NCBI GenBank assembly: GCA_937139475.1
Contig: CAKZQF010000072.1
Span: 1-63,025, forward strand
Length of the DNA: 63,025 bases
Direction of reading: 5' to 3'
Origin: an uncultured Gammaproteobacteria bacterium
GTDB taxonomy: Bacteria > Pseudomonadota > Gammaproteobacteria > Enterobacterales > Psychrobiaceae
Shown: in pieces, positions 1 to 9,251 of the stretch
Layout: the number at the start of each line of letters is the position of its first letter
How positions within the stretch are numbered: the stretch's first letter is position 1
Notes under the pieces: model-generated
Told to the model about the DNA's origin: nothing
The model's input: only the letters and a program-made list of their open reading frames with translations
Databases searched by the model: none
Made by a program: the position numbers and the translations under genes

Positions 1-74
1 TCATAATCGTGCCATAAAATACTTGGCTGATTGAATGACTCACTTTGTGTGTTGTTATGTTGTATCTTGCTCAT
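1..74 (-). CDS. sbcB: exonuclease I, N-terminal fragment (cut by window edge)
   Basis: An open frame begins at an ATG (74-72, minus strand) and runs off the left edge without a stop, giving 24 residues. It ends in SILWHDY followed by the first two bases of a GAA or GAT codon. Exonuclease I of E. coli starts with a short variable tail followed by FLFHDYE, the first metal-binding DEDD motif, so the match in position and motif is good. The enzyme degrades single-stranded DNA 3' to 5' in recombination and mismatch repair. Only the first motif is visible, and no strong ribosome binding site is seen, so this is a tentative call. Confidence 0.5.
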   Translation of the reverse strand, partial: MSKIQHNNTQSESFNQPSILWHDY

Positions 75-606
75 GTAGATCAACCGTTTAAGTATGGTTT
101 ATATAACATAAGTGTAGCATAGGATAGGGTTAAGTTTGCTAGTTAAATACCATGCAGCATACACGAAAGTACTTCATAGAAGTCTTTTTGTGCTCTGCCA
201 CCGCCTATAAAGAAAAGAACCTAGCTAAATATGTGTCGCTGTATTTGCCTCTAGGCACTAGTCGCAAGCAAAATACAGCCAATCTATATACAGCTATAAC
301 TATACAGTGGTTAAAATAACAGGTTGAATTTTAACATAAAGACTTGGATTGAGCTCGCTAAACAAGGTAAAGTTAATTATGACGCTGCAAAATAACGATT
401 AAGCAATCTGATAACACTTAAAAAGTTATACAGATTATTGAAGATGACTTTGCTGATAGCTTAACTCCTGCATTTACAAAAGGATGGTAAGAAATAGCAA
501 AGCCAACTAATGCGTTCAATAGCTATTGAACATGCGTGAGGGTCGCATGGCATTATTGTCTGTGATTTGGAACATAATATTTTAAATACAAAAAGGATAA
601 ATTTGT
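75..606. other. intergenic region, no supported gene
   Basis: About 530 bases, AT-rich, with stops in all frames. The longest ATG-initiated frame noticed on the plus strand is 152-319 (55 codons), without a ribosome binding site or recognisable product. The end of the region (592-596, AAGGA) is the ribosome binding site of the next gene. A decayed gene is possible but cannot be shown from the sequence. Confidence 0.5.
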
Positions 607-2067
607 ATGTTTTTAAGAGAGAATAAATTTCTTATTTCATTAGCGATGACTGCGACCCTGGTTGGTTGTGGCGGCGGTGGCGAAAGCGCATCACCAGATA
701 AGCCAAACCCAATTGTAGAGAATACGATTGCGCTTAGCGGTAAAGTGATAGATGGGTATGTCTCAGGTGCCACCGTATGGTTGGATTTAGATGGTGACGG
801 AAAGTTTGATAAACAAACCGAGCCGTCAGTAGTTTCAACGGAATCAGGCAATTATCAGTTTGAATTCACAGAACAACAAGCGTCTTGTATCCCGTATTCA
901 ACAATGTACGTTGATGTGCCTGTTGGCGCTATCGATGAAGATTTGGGTGAGGTAACCGAGGCATATCAAATGGCGTTCCCGCCATCAATTGAGCCTTTAT
1001 CAGATAATGATATCCGCAATATCTCGCCTTTAACTTCTACTATCTGGGGGCAATTGAGACGTCAACTTCAAGGTAATGGTAAGGGGAACTTGAGTTGCAA
1101 TGAGCTTAAGGAGAATACAAGCTTACGCTATGAGCTTAAGAGTGAAATAGAAGACGTAGTGCTAAACCTCGTGGCTCATTACAACATATCGGCAGATCAA
1201 ATATATTCAGATTTTATTGCCACCAATGACAGTGTTGCGTACGACAAAGCACAGGCGATTGTTAAAGGCTTAAAAGCGGCTTACAAACACAAAAAAGATC
1301 TCGAAGCCCAATATCCTACCGCAGCAGAGATTCGAGTCGTTATTTACCAAGACAAGCTCAAAGATGAACAATACACTTTTGAAGATGCTTGGTATCGAGA
1401 CGAAATAATCTATATGGGGACGGAAGACTTCATCGAGACCGTAAAACTTAAAGATAACGGTTCATTAGATAAGGTTGATGTTGTTTTAACCAAGCTGCAT
1501 GAGGTTGGCACCGCCTGGGGCGATCAGTCACTCAATGGTTGGCTGAGCATTAGAGAGGATGTATACATCAATGATGACCAAACATATCGCTGCGGTAATA
1601 TTGAGCGCGTTAGTTTTGAAAAGGACGGTATTCATTATGAACTTGGAAACACCATACCCACAGTCACGTTTCCAACACTTGCTGAGTGTATTAATACAAG
1701 TTTAGAACAGCCTTATGAGCGAAATTTTAACTTACGTTACACAGAAACTGATGTTGAATATGCGGCTGAGTTTTACTTTAGAGAGACCAACGCAGACTTT
1801 CAAACATTATCTAATTGGGTCAATGTAAAGGATAAGGCAGCAGATTTACCTGCAACTGAATTATTTGCAGCTTTTGACACAATGCCCTATCGATTTGATG
1901 ACGAGGTCGCCCTTGATGTTAGCTACTGGCGTAAAAGCAAGTCGACAGGCAATATAATTATTCATACGAATGACCAGGGCGAATGGCGTAAAGAAATAAA
2001 GCAGGATGATGGAACAACAGTCTATGAGTGCAGTATTGATGGCACAAGTTGGGCGGCATGTCAGTAA
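607..2067 (+). CDS. putative lipoprotein with Ca-binding-like loop
   Basis: Predicted exported lipoprotein of 486 residues. The N-terminus is a short signal with lipobox LVGC (Cys21) followed by a glycine run, which suggests lipidation and an envelope location. Residues about 45-75 contain GKVIDGYVSGATVWLD followed by DLDGDGKFD, a calcium-loop-like DxDxDG motif seen at the start of many secreted marine bacterial proteins of unknown role. The rest (about 100-486) has no recognised domain. It contains several cysteines, including one at the penultimate position. AAGGA at 592-596 supports the ATG at 607. A terminator-like hairpin follows the stop, so it is probably monocistronic. Function unknown. 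Confidence 0.75.
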   Translation: MFLRENKFLISLAMTATLVGCGGGGESASPDKPNPIVENTIALSGKVIDGYVSGATVWLDLDGDGKFDKQTEPSVVSTESGNYQFEFTEQQASCIPYSTMYVDVPVGAIDEDLGEVTEAYQMAFPPSIEPLSDNDIRNISPLTSTIWGQLRRQLQGNGKGNLSCNELKENTSLRYELKSEIEDVVLNLVAHYNISADQIYSDFIATNDSVAYDKAQAIVKGLKAAYKHKKDLEAQYPTAAEIRVVIYQDKLKDEQYTFEDAWYRDEIIYMGTEDFIETVKLKDNGSLDKVDVVLTKLHEVGTAWGDQSLNGWLSIREDVYINDDQTYRCGNIERVSFEKDGIHYELGNTIPTVTFPTLAECINTSLEQPYERNFNLRYTETDVEYAAEFYFRETNADFQTLSNWVNVKDKAADLPATELFAAFDTMPYRFDDEVALDVSYWRKSKSTGNIIIHTNDQGEWRKEIKQDDGTTVYECSIDGTSWAACQ

Positions 2068-2096
2068 ATCCTTTATTGATTTAACAGGCTTTAATG

Positions 2097-2130
2097 AAAT
2101 ACCAGCTACCCGCTGGTATTTTCTATTTTA
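2097..2130 (+). terminator. rho-independent terminator after the lipoprotein gene
   Basis: AAATACCAGC at 2097-2106 pairs perfectly with GCTGGTATTT at 2112-2121 around a 5-base loop and is followed by a T-rich tail. It lies 30 bases past the stop at 2067. Confidence 0.75.
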
Positions 2131-2330
2131 GGGTGTCGAAAAAACAACGAGACGATAAAGTTTGATAAATTTATTTGCTGATCGATTAACTTAGTAAGAC
2201 TGGGGGATATTTGAATTAAAAGCTGCTTGGTCAATTGAGTATTCTAACCTGTTTGCGGCGGTCAAGATGAAGGAGGTAATGTAAAAGCTAGTGCTTTCGG
2301 CTATATTTAGATAGACGTACGGAGAACTTA

Positions 2331-2687
2331 ATGCAAGCTAGACGACTGGATTTATTACACCTTTTTGTTACCGGACTGACCTTAGTTGGCTGGGGAACAT
2401 TGTTGTATGCCTTATTGGTTTTTGATGAGGCTCGTCCAGAGATGAGTACTATAATCACAAATTACCATAATATTCAGGTACGTAATTTCTGGCTGATTAG
2501 CGTTTATGACAAACTCGTTTGGTTACTTTGGTTTTGTGCGGGGATCAGTTTTGTGAATCTATTGCTCAACGGCTATTTACGAAAAGTGGACAAAGAAAAT
2601 GGCTGGGTTGCGCCAATTTTGCTGTTCACCGTGTCTGTTATTGCGGTGCTCGTACTAACAATTTGGCAACCGCTAATGGAACACTAA
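2331..2687 (+). CDS. small three-helix membrane protein
   Basis: A 118-residue protein with three hydrophobic stretches (about residues 10-30, 60-81 and 92-112) and the charged linker GYLRKVDKENGW between helices two and three. It is probably an inner membrane protein. GGAG at 2321-2324 precedes the ATG. Its last 15 bases overlap the 3' end of the convergent nudL gene. I do not recognise the family and assign no function. Confidence 0.65.
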   Translation: MQARRLDLLHLFVTGLTLVGWGTLLYALLVFDEARPEMSTIITNYHNIQVRNFWLISVYDKLVWLLWFCAGISFVNLLLNGYLRKVDKENGWVAPILLFTVSVIAVLVLTIWQPLMEH

Positions 2688-3251
2688 TCGTAACTGCTCG
2701 ATGATGGCCGCCGTAGCACCCCAAATAGGCCATCCTCCCGTGGGTTTAAAATAGACCAAATGAGAGCTGTTTTTCCGAGGCACACGTAAAGTAAAATGTG
2801 CTTCGCTTTCAAGCACCTGCGCCAGAGGAAGCTCGATAATGTCCGCCACTTCATGGGGGTTGGGACAAAATCTCGCTGATGAATCGATAAAGCCAATAAA
2901 TGGCTTGATATCAAAGCCGGTAATGGTTTGTAAGTTGGGTAGATTACCAAATATATCAACCTGAGTTTCGCCTATGCCAAGCTCTTCATAATTTTCGCGC
3001 AGTGCGGTATACATGAGTGAGCTATCATCAATATCCGCTTTGCCACCAGGAAAACTGATTTGATTAGGGTGATGGCGTAAATGGCTGGTTCGTTTGGTTA
3101 GGATAATATTGATTTGGTCATTTCTAACGACCAAAGGGATAAGCACAGCGCTGGAAGTGAAGGGGGCTAGAGAAGAAAAATCGCTACTCACTCGACTAAA
3201 GTTACTTAGTTGAAATCTCGTTATCAATTGGTCTCTAGTCATCCGGTTCAC
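2673..3251 (-). CDS. nudL: Nudix hydrolase, CoA pyrophosphatase NudL-like
   Basis: Nudix hydrolase of 192 residues, the same length as E. coli NudL (YeaB). The family hydrolyses coenzyme A and acyl-CoA to 3',5'-ADP and phosphopantetheine. Visible motifs are the NuCoA element around LTKRTSHLRHHPNQISFPGG and the Nudix helix ending RENYEELGI, whose glutamates bind the metal. The start is either GTG at 3251, directly abutting the pabB stop, or ATG at 3242. The zero spacing after pabB implies co-transcription and possibly translational coupling, the same pairing as pabB-nudL in E. coli. The 3' end overlaps the convergent membrane protein gene by 15 bases. Confidence 0.9.
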   Translation of the reverse strand: MNRMTRDQLITRFQLSNFSRVSSDFSSLAPFTSSAVLIPLVVRNDQINIILTKRTSHLRHHPNQISFPGGKADIDDSSLMYTALRENYEELGIGETQVDIFGNLPNLQTITGFDIKPFIGFIDSSARFCPNPHEVADIIELPLAQVLESEAHFTLRVPRKNSSHLVYFKPTGGWPIWGATAAIIEQLRLVFH

Positions 3252-4640
3252 TTATAGTTTATCCTTATTTGGTGCAAGTATTGGTAAAATAGACGCTACC
3301 TTATCAAAACACTCTTGGTATTCATCAGCTACCGTTGAGTCGGCGACAATACCACCACCAGCCCAACAATAGATTTTATTGTCTAAGCATAACAGGGTTC
3401 TTATCGTAATATTAGTGTCCATTTGTTGATCAGCGCTAACATATCCTATGGAGCCACAATAGATGCTTCGTCGATGTGGTTCGAGCTCATCGATAATGTT
3501 CATCGCTCTTATCTTAGGAGCCCCAGTGATTGAGCCGCCCGGAAAAGCCCCTTTGAGCAATGTCAATGGAGAGGTCTGCGGCGGTAGTTTCGCCTCAACC
3601 GTACTCACCAGATGATGAACATTTTTGAAACTCTCTATATCAAAGAGTTTTGGCACACAAACGCTGCCTGGCAAAGCACATCGTCCAAGATCGTTACGTA
3701 ACAAATCTACGATCATCAAGTTTTCACTTTGATCTTTTTCGCTGCTTAAGAGTTCATTGGCGAGCATTTTGTCCACTTTGGGGTCATCACTTCGTGGTCT
3801 AGTACCTTTGATGGGCTTGGCCTGAACATTACCATGGCGACTTTGCATAAAGCGTTCTGGTGATACACTCAAGATGGCCCCTTGGGGCAGTCTGATGAAC
3901 GCGCTAAAAGGCATATTGTTATTATCTGCTAGCTGCAGATAGGCTGCATATTCATCACCTTGATATTGTGCTTCAAAACGCTGGGTTAAATTAATTTGGT
4001 AGCAATCGCCTTGACGAAGGTAATGTTGGACTTTGTTGAATCGCGACGCGTATTGCTCAAAGCTCAGTTGGTGCTGCCAAGGAGTGGTTAGCTCACAGTG
4101 CCTTGGCTTGGCTGCTTGAGTTACTAGCTCAAGAATCTGTGCTTTTCTTGCTTGGTGTGCGTGTGTATTTGTGCGTGATACTAAGCGCACGCTCTGTTCC
4201 TTATGACAAAACAATATCGCGTGTTGATAAATACCGATCGCCATTTCCGCAAGCGCAATATCCTTTTCGGCTTTGCTCTCAAGGCGTTCGCATTGACGCC
4301 CCAAGTCGTAAGAAAAATGGCCTACCGCGCCACCACTAAAAGGTAATTCAGTCGGCTCACTGCTAAGTTCACTTTGCTCAAGTTGAGTCGCAACCAAATC
4401 AAATGGGTTTTCGTTGCTGATAAAGCTCGTTTGAGCTTGATGGTCGACTACCTGTGTTTGGTCATCTTGTGTTAATAGCGTGACTAAGGGCTGATAAACG
4501 ATAATATCGATCTTGGCATCATCATGCCCACTGTTACCTGAGTCCAGCAACATGGCCCAGGGCTGGTGGGAAATCTTTGCAAAAAAAGCACGGCTATCAA
4601 ACGGAATGTTTAATTGGCATATCTGAATAGTTGATGACAT
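3252..4640 (-). CDS. pabB: aminodeoxychorismate synthase component I
   Basis: Component I of para-aminobenzoate synthesis (folate pathway). It converts chorismate plus ammonia, supplied by PabA, to 4-amino-4-deoxychorismate in the cytoplasm. It has 462 residues, normal for PabB. The motif PIKGT (residues 276-280) carries the lysine that distinguishes PabB from anthranilate synthase, which has alanine there. Further chorismate-binding motifs are LLRNDLGR, GSITGAPKIRAMNIIDELE and the C-terminal GGGIVADS. An N-terminal domain of about 190 residues matches the usual two-part layout. It is transcribed divergently from the fumarase gene and is followed directly by nudL. Confidence 0.94.
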   Translation of the reverse strand: MSSTIQICQLNIPFDSRAFFAKISHQPWAMLLDSGNSGHDDAKIDIIVYQPLVTLLTQDDQTQVVDHQAQTSFISNENPFDLVATQLEQSELSSEPTELPFSGGAVGHFSYDLGRQCERLESKAEKDIALAEMAIGIYQHAILFCHKEQSVRLVSRTNTHAHQARKAQILELVTQAAKPRHCELTTPWQHQLSFEQYASRFNKVQHYLRQGDCYQINLTQRFEAQYQGDEYAAYLQLADNNNMPFSAFIRLPQGAILSVSPERFMQSRHGNVQAKPIKGTRPRSDDPKVDKMLANELLSSEKDQSENLMIVDLLRNDLGRCALPGSVCVPKLFDIESFKNVHHLVSTVEAKLPPQTSPLTLLKGAFPGGSITGAPKIRAMNIIDELEPHRRSIYCGSIGYVSADQQMDTNITIRTLLCLDNKIYCWAGGGIVADSTVADEYQECFDKVASILPILAPNKDKL

Positions 4641-4837
4641 TTTGAGCTATAAAAACCTTGGACGATGGTAGCACTTGGCTAGTGACAGAAAACCAAGGTA
4701 TTATATACTAATAAAACCATCAGTTAAGGCGTAGTTCTTGTGTTAGCTGATTTTTTCACTGATTATCATAAAATAATATGGGCGCTTGGTGAGCAAGTCG
4801 CCCAGCAATAGTTAGCATAGTCCGAAAGGGGATTTGA

Positions 4838-6346
4838 ATGACAGTTATTAAGAAAGGTGATTTTGTTGATAGCATCGAGGATGCACTTCAATATATCTCA
4901 TATTACCATCCGAAAGATTTTATCGATGCGATGGAAAAGGCTTACCATAGCGAGCAAAGTAACGCAGCAAAAGACGCTATTGCACAGATATTGATTAACT
5001 CACGGATGTCAGCCGAAGGACATCGTCCGTTGTGTCAAGATACCGGCATTGTGACCTGTTTTGTAAAAATCGGTATGAATGTTCGTTGGGATTCAGACCT
5101 GACGGTCCAGGAGATGGTTGATGAAGGTGTGCGCCGCGCCTATAACAACCCTGATAATCCGCTACGCGCCTCAATCGTCGCTGACCCTGCAGGTTCTCGT
5201 AAAAATACCAAAGATAACACACCGGCAGTCGTGCACATCGACATGGTAGCGGGTGATGAAGTTGAAGTAATGATTGCAGCCAAGGGCGGCGGCAGTGAAA
5301 ACAAATCAAAAATGGTAATGCTAAACCCAAGTGATTCTATTGTGGATTGGGTATTAAAAACGGTACCAACAATGGGAGCTGGTTGGTGTCCTCCAGGCAT
5401 GCTTGGAATAGGCATCGGCGGCACGGCGGAAAAAGCTGCTGTAATGGCAAAAGAATCGTTGATGGAAAGCATCGACATTAATAACATCCTAGAGAATGGC
5501 CCGCAAACAGGCGAAGAAGAACTGCGTCTGGAATTGTTTAATAAAGTGAATAAGCTAGGGATCGGTGCGCAAGGTCTTGGTGGTGTTAATACCGTGCTAG
5601 ATATCAAGATTAAGTCTTGTCCTACCCATGCTGCATCAAAACCAGTTGTAATGATTCCAAATTGTGCCGCTACACGCCATGTCCATTTCCACCTCAATGG
5701 TAGTGGCCCTAGTGATCTTAAGCCACCAAAATTGGAAGACTGGCCTGAAATTACTTGGGAAGTTGGTGAAAACGTGCGCCGTGTGAATGTTGATTCTTTA
5801 TCTAAAGAAGACATTAGTGAATGGAAGACCGGTGAAACAATACTGCTCAGTGGTAAAATCTTAACTGGTCGTGACGCTGCACATAAGAAGATTCAAGACT
5901 TACTTGCGTCTGGTGAAGGAATGCCTGCTGGCGTAAACTTTGAAGGCAAGTTTATTTATTATGTTGGCCCAGTGGATGCCGTTGGTGATGAAGTTGTTGG
6001 ACCGGCCGGACCAACCACTTCTACGCGCATGGATAAATTTACTAAAATGATGCTCGAAGAGACGGGCTTACTTGGCACCATAGGTAAAGCTGAACGCGGC
6101 CCAGCAACCGTTGAAGTGATTAAAGACAACAAGTCTGTCTACCTGATGGCTGTTGGCGGAGCGGCATATTTAGTGTCTAAAGCAATTAAGAAATCTCGTG
6201 TTGTTGCATTTCCAGAGCTTGGCATGGAAGCTATCTATGAGTTTGAGGTTGAGGATATGCCGGTCACTGTTGCTGTGGATTCGACGGGTGAGAATGCACA
6301 TGAAACCGGTCCTGATACCTGGCGAGTAAAGCTACAGGATGTGTAA
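4838..6346 (+). CDS. fumA: class I (Fe-S) fumarate hydratase
   Basis: Class I fumarase of 502 residues, interconverting fumarate and malate in the TCA cycle with an oxygen-sensitive [4Fe-4S] cluster. The N-terminal alpha domain has GHRPLCQDTGIVTCF and the cluster-region cysteines in KIKSCPTHAA and PNCAATRHVHF. The C-terminal beta domain has GKILTGRDAAHKK and VGPVDAVGDEVVGPAGPTTS. Single-chain alpha-beta fusions of this size are normal for the family. GAAAGGGG at 4823-4830 is a good ribosome binding site for the ATG at 4838. It is monocistronic: divergent from pabB and followed by a strong terminator. The symbol fumA rather than fumB is a convention here. Confidence 0.93.
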   Translation: MTVIKKGDFVDSIEDALQYISYYHPKDFIDAMEKAYHSEQSNAAKDAIAQILINSRMSAEGHRPLCQDTGIVTCFVKIGMNVRWDSDLTVQEMVDEGVRRAYNNPDNPLRASIVADPAGSRKNTKDNTPAVVHIDMVAGDEVEVMIAAKGGGSENKSKMVMLNPSDSIVDWVLKTVPTMGAGWCPPGMLGIGIGGTAEKAAVMAKESLMESIDINNILENGPQTGEEELRLELFNKVNKLGIGAQGLGGVNTVLDIKIKSCPTHAASKPVVMIPNCAATRHVHFHLNGSGPSDLKPPKLEDWPEITWEVGENVRRVNVDSLSKEDISEWKTGETILLSGKILTGRDAAHKKIQDLLASGEGMPAGVNFEGKFIYYVGPVDAVGDEVVGPAGPTTSTRMDKFTKMMLEETGLLGTIGKAERGPATVEVIKDNKSVYLMAVGGAAYLVSKAIKKSRVVAFPELGMEAIYEFEVEDMPVTVAVDSTGENAHETGPDTWRVKLQDV

Positions 6347-6370
6347 CATTCGTTAGCTGCCCAATTAAAG

Positions 6371-6394
6371 ACCGCCTATATGGCGGTTTTTTTT
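6371..6394 (+). terminator. rho-independent terminator after fumarase
   Basis: ACCGCC at 6371-6376 pairs with GGCGGT at 6382-6387 and is followed by a T run to 6394. It lies 25 bases past the fumarase stop. Confidence 0.85.
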
Positions 6395-6464
6395 GTTCTG
6401 TTAAACTTATGTTAAGAAATGAAATGTTACATTTATGCCACTTTTTGAGATGGAGTATCTAACA

Positions 6465-6830
6465 ATGAAAAAATTAGCACTAAGTGCCTTATTGGCGTTA
6501 ATCATCACAGGGTGTGGTGACAAAGCCACCACTGAATCACAAGCACCTGCTGCTAGCGAAGAGACTAAAACGCAGGCCAGTGAAGTAGCTAAGGCTGCTG
6601 AGTCAACAGTTGCAAAAGAGCAATCGGATGCTCAGGCCTTATTGGAACAGCAAAAGGCCAAAGCTCAAGCAGAGCTTGAAGCACAAAAAGCTGCCGCACA
6701 AGCTAAAATCGACGAAGAAACGGCCGCTGCTAAGGCTAAACTCGAAGAAGAAAAGAAACGCATAGAAGAGCAAGCAGCAGAGAAGAAGGAAGAACTTAAA
6801 AAAGCAATTATCGACAAAATCGGTGAGTAA
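6465..6830 (+). CDS. small Ala/Glu/Lys-rich coiled-coil lipoprotein
   Basis: A 121-residue lipoprotein. The start is placed at ATG 6465 because MKKLALSALLALIITGC is a complete lipoprotein signal with lipobox ITGC (Cys17). An upstream in-frame ATG at 6435 would spoil the signal. The mature part is almost entirely Ala, Glu, Gln and Lys with repeats such as EEQAAEKKEE, so a long helix or coiled coil is expected, perhaps spanning the periplasm. Its length exceeds that of Lpp and no Lpp C-terminal YRK is seen. It sits between two terminators, so it is transcribed alone. Function unknown. Confidence 0.75.
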   Translation: MKKLALSALLALIITGCGDKATTESQAPAASEETKTQASEVAKAAESTVAKEQSDAQALLEQQKAKAQAELEAQKAAAQAKIDEETAAAKAKLEEEKKRIEEQAAEKKEELKKAIIDKIGE

Positions 6831-6856
6831 TTGATTTAGTCCAAAAAAATACGCTA

Positions 6857-6884
6857 AAAGCTCTGTTTATGCAGGGCTTTTTTT
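6857..6884 (+). terminator. rho-independent terminator after the coiled-coil lipoprotein
   Basis: AAAGCTCTG at 6857-6865 pairs with CAGGGCTTT at 6872-6880, with one G-T wobble, followed by a T run. Confidence 0.8.
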
Positions 6885-6962
6885 ATTATTACTAGCTTCT
6901 TATTATCACCATAGTACAATACGCATTAATCTACCTTATCGAAAATTGTTGCGGGTTCTTTA

Positions 6963-9029
6963 ATGCATATCAAATCTAAACCTCTTGTAGGGAAAATTCT
7001 CGGCGTGAGCCTAGCTTCTTCGCTATGCCTTTTAGGCGTAAATGTTAATGCAGCTGGGTTAACAGTTGAAAAGCTCAATCAGTTAAATAGTGTTCATTCG
7101 GCGACGGTATCCCCCAATGGTGATTACTTGGTATATGGACATAAACAGGTCAATGGTAAAGAACGAGTTTCCAATCTTTTCCTAAAAACACTAAATGCTG
7201 ATACTGATTCCACGCTCCAGCTCACCAATCACAGCACGACAGAAAGCAATGTTGTATGGGCCCATCAAAATGATGCGATCTATTTCCTTAGCGCCCGTAG
7301 TGGTAGCTCACAAGTGTGGAAGTTAAACCTAGGTGGCGGAGAAGCTATTCAAATTACCGACCTAGAAGTAGCGGTTAATGGTATTAAGTTATCACCAGAT
7401 GACAAAAAAATGGCATTGACCTTAAGCGTATTCCCAGATTGTAAGGATTTGGCATGTACTAAATCGCGCATCGATGCACTTAAGAAGCAGCCAAATAAGG
7501 GCCGCGAATATGATCAGTTGATGGTTAGACATTGGGATACGTGGAAAGACGGTCAGTTTAATCATTTATTTGTTGGTGATGTTCACCAAGATAAAGTAAC
7601 TAACATTATAGACCTTACCAAAGGGTTGGAAACTGATGTGCCGGCAAAACCGTTTGCAGGCATGGAGGAGGTTAATTTTAGCGCGGACAGCAAAAGTATC
7701 GTCTATAGTGCGAAAGCACCTAGCCGAGACCAAGCCTGGCAGACGAACTACGACCTATGGCAAGTGGACTTTGCAAGTGGCAAAACGACTAACTTAACCG
7801 AGTCAAACAAAGCGTGGGATTCACAGCCAGTATTTTCAAACGACGGTCGTTACATGGCATATGCTGCGATGAGTAAGCCAGGGGCTGAGTCTGATCGTTT
7901 TGCCGTGATGCTCAAAGATCTGGTTACCGGAAAAGTGAAGGAAGTCGCGCCACTATGGGATCGTTCTGTACGTAGCATTGCTTTTGCGCCGGATAGTCGC
8001 AATCTTTATGTTACTGCCCAGGACATTGGTCAGGTGTCAGTGTTTGTGATCAACATTCAATTTGGCGATATCAAATCACTTTATAACGATGGTAGCTCGT
8101 CTATTGTCGGGATTAGCGGTGATAATGTCATTATCAGCAAAAAAGATTTGGCCAGTCCAGCAGACCTATATGCGTTGAGTAGCGACGGCACAACGTTGAG
8201 ACAACTGACTAACATCAACCAAGAGAAGTTGGCAGACGTTGAGTTTGGTGAATACTCACAGTTTAATTTTAAAGGCTGGAATGATGAAGTTGTTCACGGC
8301 TATTGGGTTAAGCCGGTTGGGTTTAAAGCGGGTAACAAGTATCCTATCGCATTTTTGATCCACGGTGGTCCTCAGGGGTCTTTCGGCAATAACTTTTCTA
8401 CTCGTTGGAACCCTCAACTTTGGGCTGGTGCTGGCTACGCTGTGGTGATGATCGATTTTCACGGCTCTACTGGATATGGTCAGAAGTTTACCGATTCAAT
8501 TAATCAAGATTGGGGCGGTAAGCCGTTAGAAGATTTACAAAAAGGCCTTGAGGCAGTCACCAAACAGCAGCCTTGGTTAGATAAGAATAACGCCTGTGCA
8601 TTAGGTGGCTCTTATGGTGGCTATATGGTTAATTGGATTGCCGGTAACTGGAGTGATCAATTCAAGTGTCTAGTCAATCATGCCGGGCTATTTGATATGC
8701 GCATGTTTTATGGTGTAACAGAAGAACTTTGGTTTGCTGAACAGGACTTTGGCGGCAGTTACATGGCGGTTAAAGAAAATTATGAAAAGTTTAATCCGGT
8801 AAACTACATTAATGAGTGGAAAACCCCGATGTTGGTTATTCATGGCGAGAAAGACTTCCGTGTACCATACGGGCAGGGACTCGCTGCATTTACCGTGTTA
8901 CAGCGCAAAAACATTGAATCAAAATTGTTGATGTTTCCAAATGAGAATCATTGGATTCTAAATGGTGATAACAAGGTTCAATGGTATCAAAACGTATTGA
9001 GTTGGATGGATAAATATACTGCAAAATAA
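6963..9029 (+). CDS. S9 family serine peptidase (dipeptidyl-peptidase/acylaminoacyl-peptidase type)
   Basis: Exported S9C-type serine peptidase of 688 residues that would trim peptides in the periplasm. A signal peptide is visible at residues 1-31 (ending VNAAG). Residues about 35-420 form a PD40/WD40-like beta-propeller with repeated SPDD and APDSRN elements. The C-terminal alpha/beta-hydrolase domain carries GGSYGGY with Ser550, HGEKDFRVP with Asp631 and NENHW with His663, so the catalytic triad is complete. It is bounded upstream by a terminator and downstream by a strong hairpin, so it is probably a single-gene unit. The exact cleavage specificity (dipeptidyl versus acylaminoacyl) cannot be told from the sequence. 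Confidence 0.9.
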   Translation: MHIKSKPLVGKILGVSLASSLCLLGVNVNAAGLTVEKLNQLNSVHSATVSPNGDYLVYGHKQVNGKERVSNLFLKTLNADTDSTLQLTNHSTTESNVVWAHQNDAIYFLSARSGSSQVWKLNLGGGEAIQITDLEVAVNGIKLSPDDKKMALTLSVFPDCKDLACTKSRIDALKKQPNKGREYDQLMVRHWDTWKDGQFNHLFVGDVHQDKVTNIIDLTKGLETDVPAKPFAGMEEVNFSADSKSIVYSAKAPSRDQAWQTNYDLWQVDFASGKTTNLTESNKAWDSQPVFSNDGRYMAYAAMSKPGAESDRFAVMLKDLVTGKVKEVAPLWDRSVRSIAFAPDSRNLYVTAQDIGQVSVFVINIQFGDIKSLYNDGSSSIVGISGDNVIISKKDLASPADLYALSSDGTTLRQLTNINQEKLADVEFGEYSQFNFKGWNDEVVHGYWVKPVGFKAGNKYPIAFLIHGGPQGSFGNNFSTRWNPQLWAGAGYAVVMIDFHGSTGYGQKFTDSINQDWGGKPLEDLQKGLEAVTKQQPWLDKNNACALGGSYGGYMVNWIAGNWSDQFKCLVNHAGLFDMRMFYGVTEELWFAEQDFGGSYMAVKENYEKFNPVNYINEWKTPMLVIHGEKDFRVPYGQGLAAFTVLQRKNIESKLLMFPNENHWILNGDNKVQWYQNVLSWMDKYTAK

Positions 9030-9049
9030 GCCTTCATTACTGTAGGTTA

Positions 9050-9075
9050 GGTCGAGCTATTGCTCGGCCTTTTTT
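9050..9075 (+). terminator. rho-independent terminator after the S9 peptidase
   Basis: GGTCGAGC at 9050-9057 pairs with GCTCGGCC at 9062-9069 (one T-G wobble) around TATT and is followed by six T. Confidence 0.85.
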
Positions 9076-9191
9076 GTTTAGATTCTAGCTAGGCTTTATT
9101 GCTCTAGACATAAATTTTCCATTTCGACGGCTCGGAAGGCGGGTTAAACACAAGCATTTTCAAAAAATGCCCCAAACATTTAATAACGCGC

Positions 9192-9233
9192 TTGACAGTA
9201 GCACGTCGCAAGATATATTTTAAACATATGTTT
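9192..9233 (+). promoter_or_regulatory. promoter and candidate operator of the TetR-family gene
   Basis: A sigma70-like promoter is visible: TTGACA at 9192-9197 and TATATT at 9214-9219, spacer 16. The predicted transcription start near 9226 falls in a perfect 12-bp palindrome, AAACATATGTTT (9222-9233). This could be the operator for autorepression by the TetR protein encoded next. The promoter overlaps any longer reading of the gene and supports the downstream GTG start. Confidence 0.55.
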
Positions 9234-9251
9234 GAAGAAAGGATAATAAGA

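Noticed and set aside
152..319. Plus-strand frame of 55 codons in the left intergenic region
   Set aside because: No ribosome binding site, no recognisable motif, and stops in neighbouring frames; chance is sufficient.
582..851. 89-codon minus-strand frame over the first lipoprotein gene
   Set aside because: It overlaps the start of a gene with signal, lipobox and ribosome binding site on the other strand.
5140..5814. 224-codon open frame antisense to fumarase
   Set aside because: It lies wholly inside a well-supported gene on the other strand and its protein is low-complexity, Ser/Pro/Ile-rich, typical of an antisense shadow.
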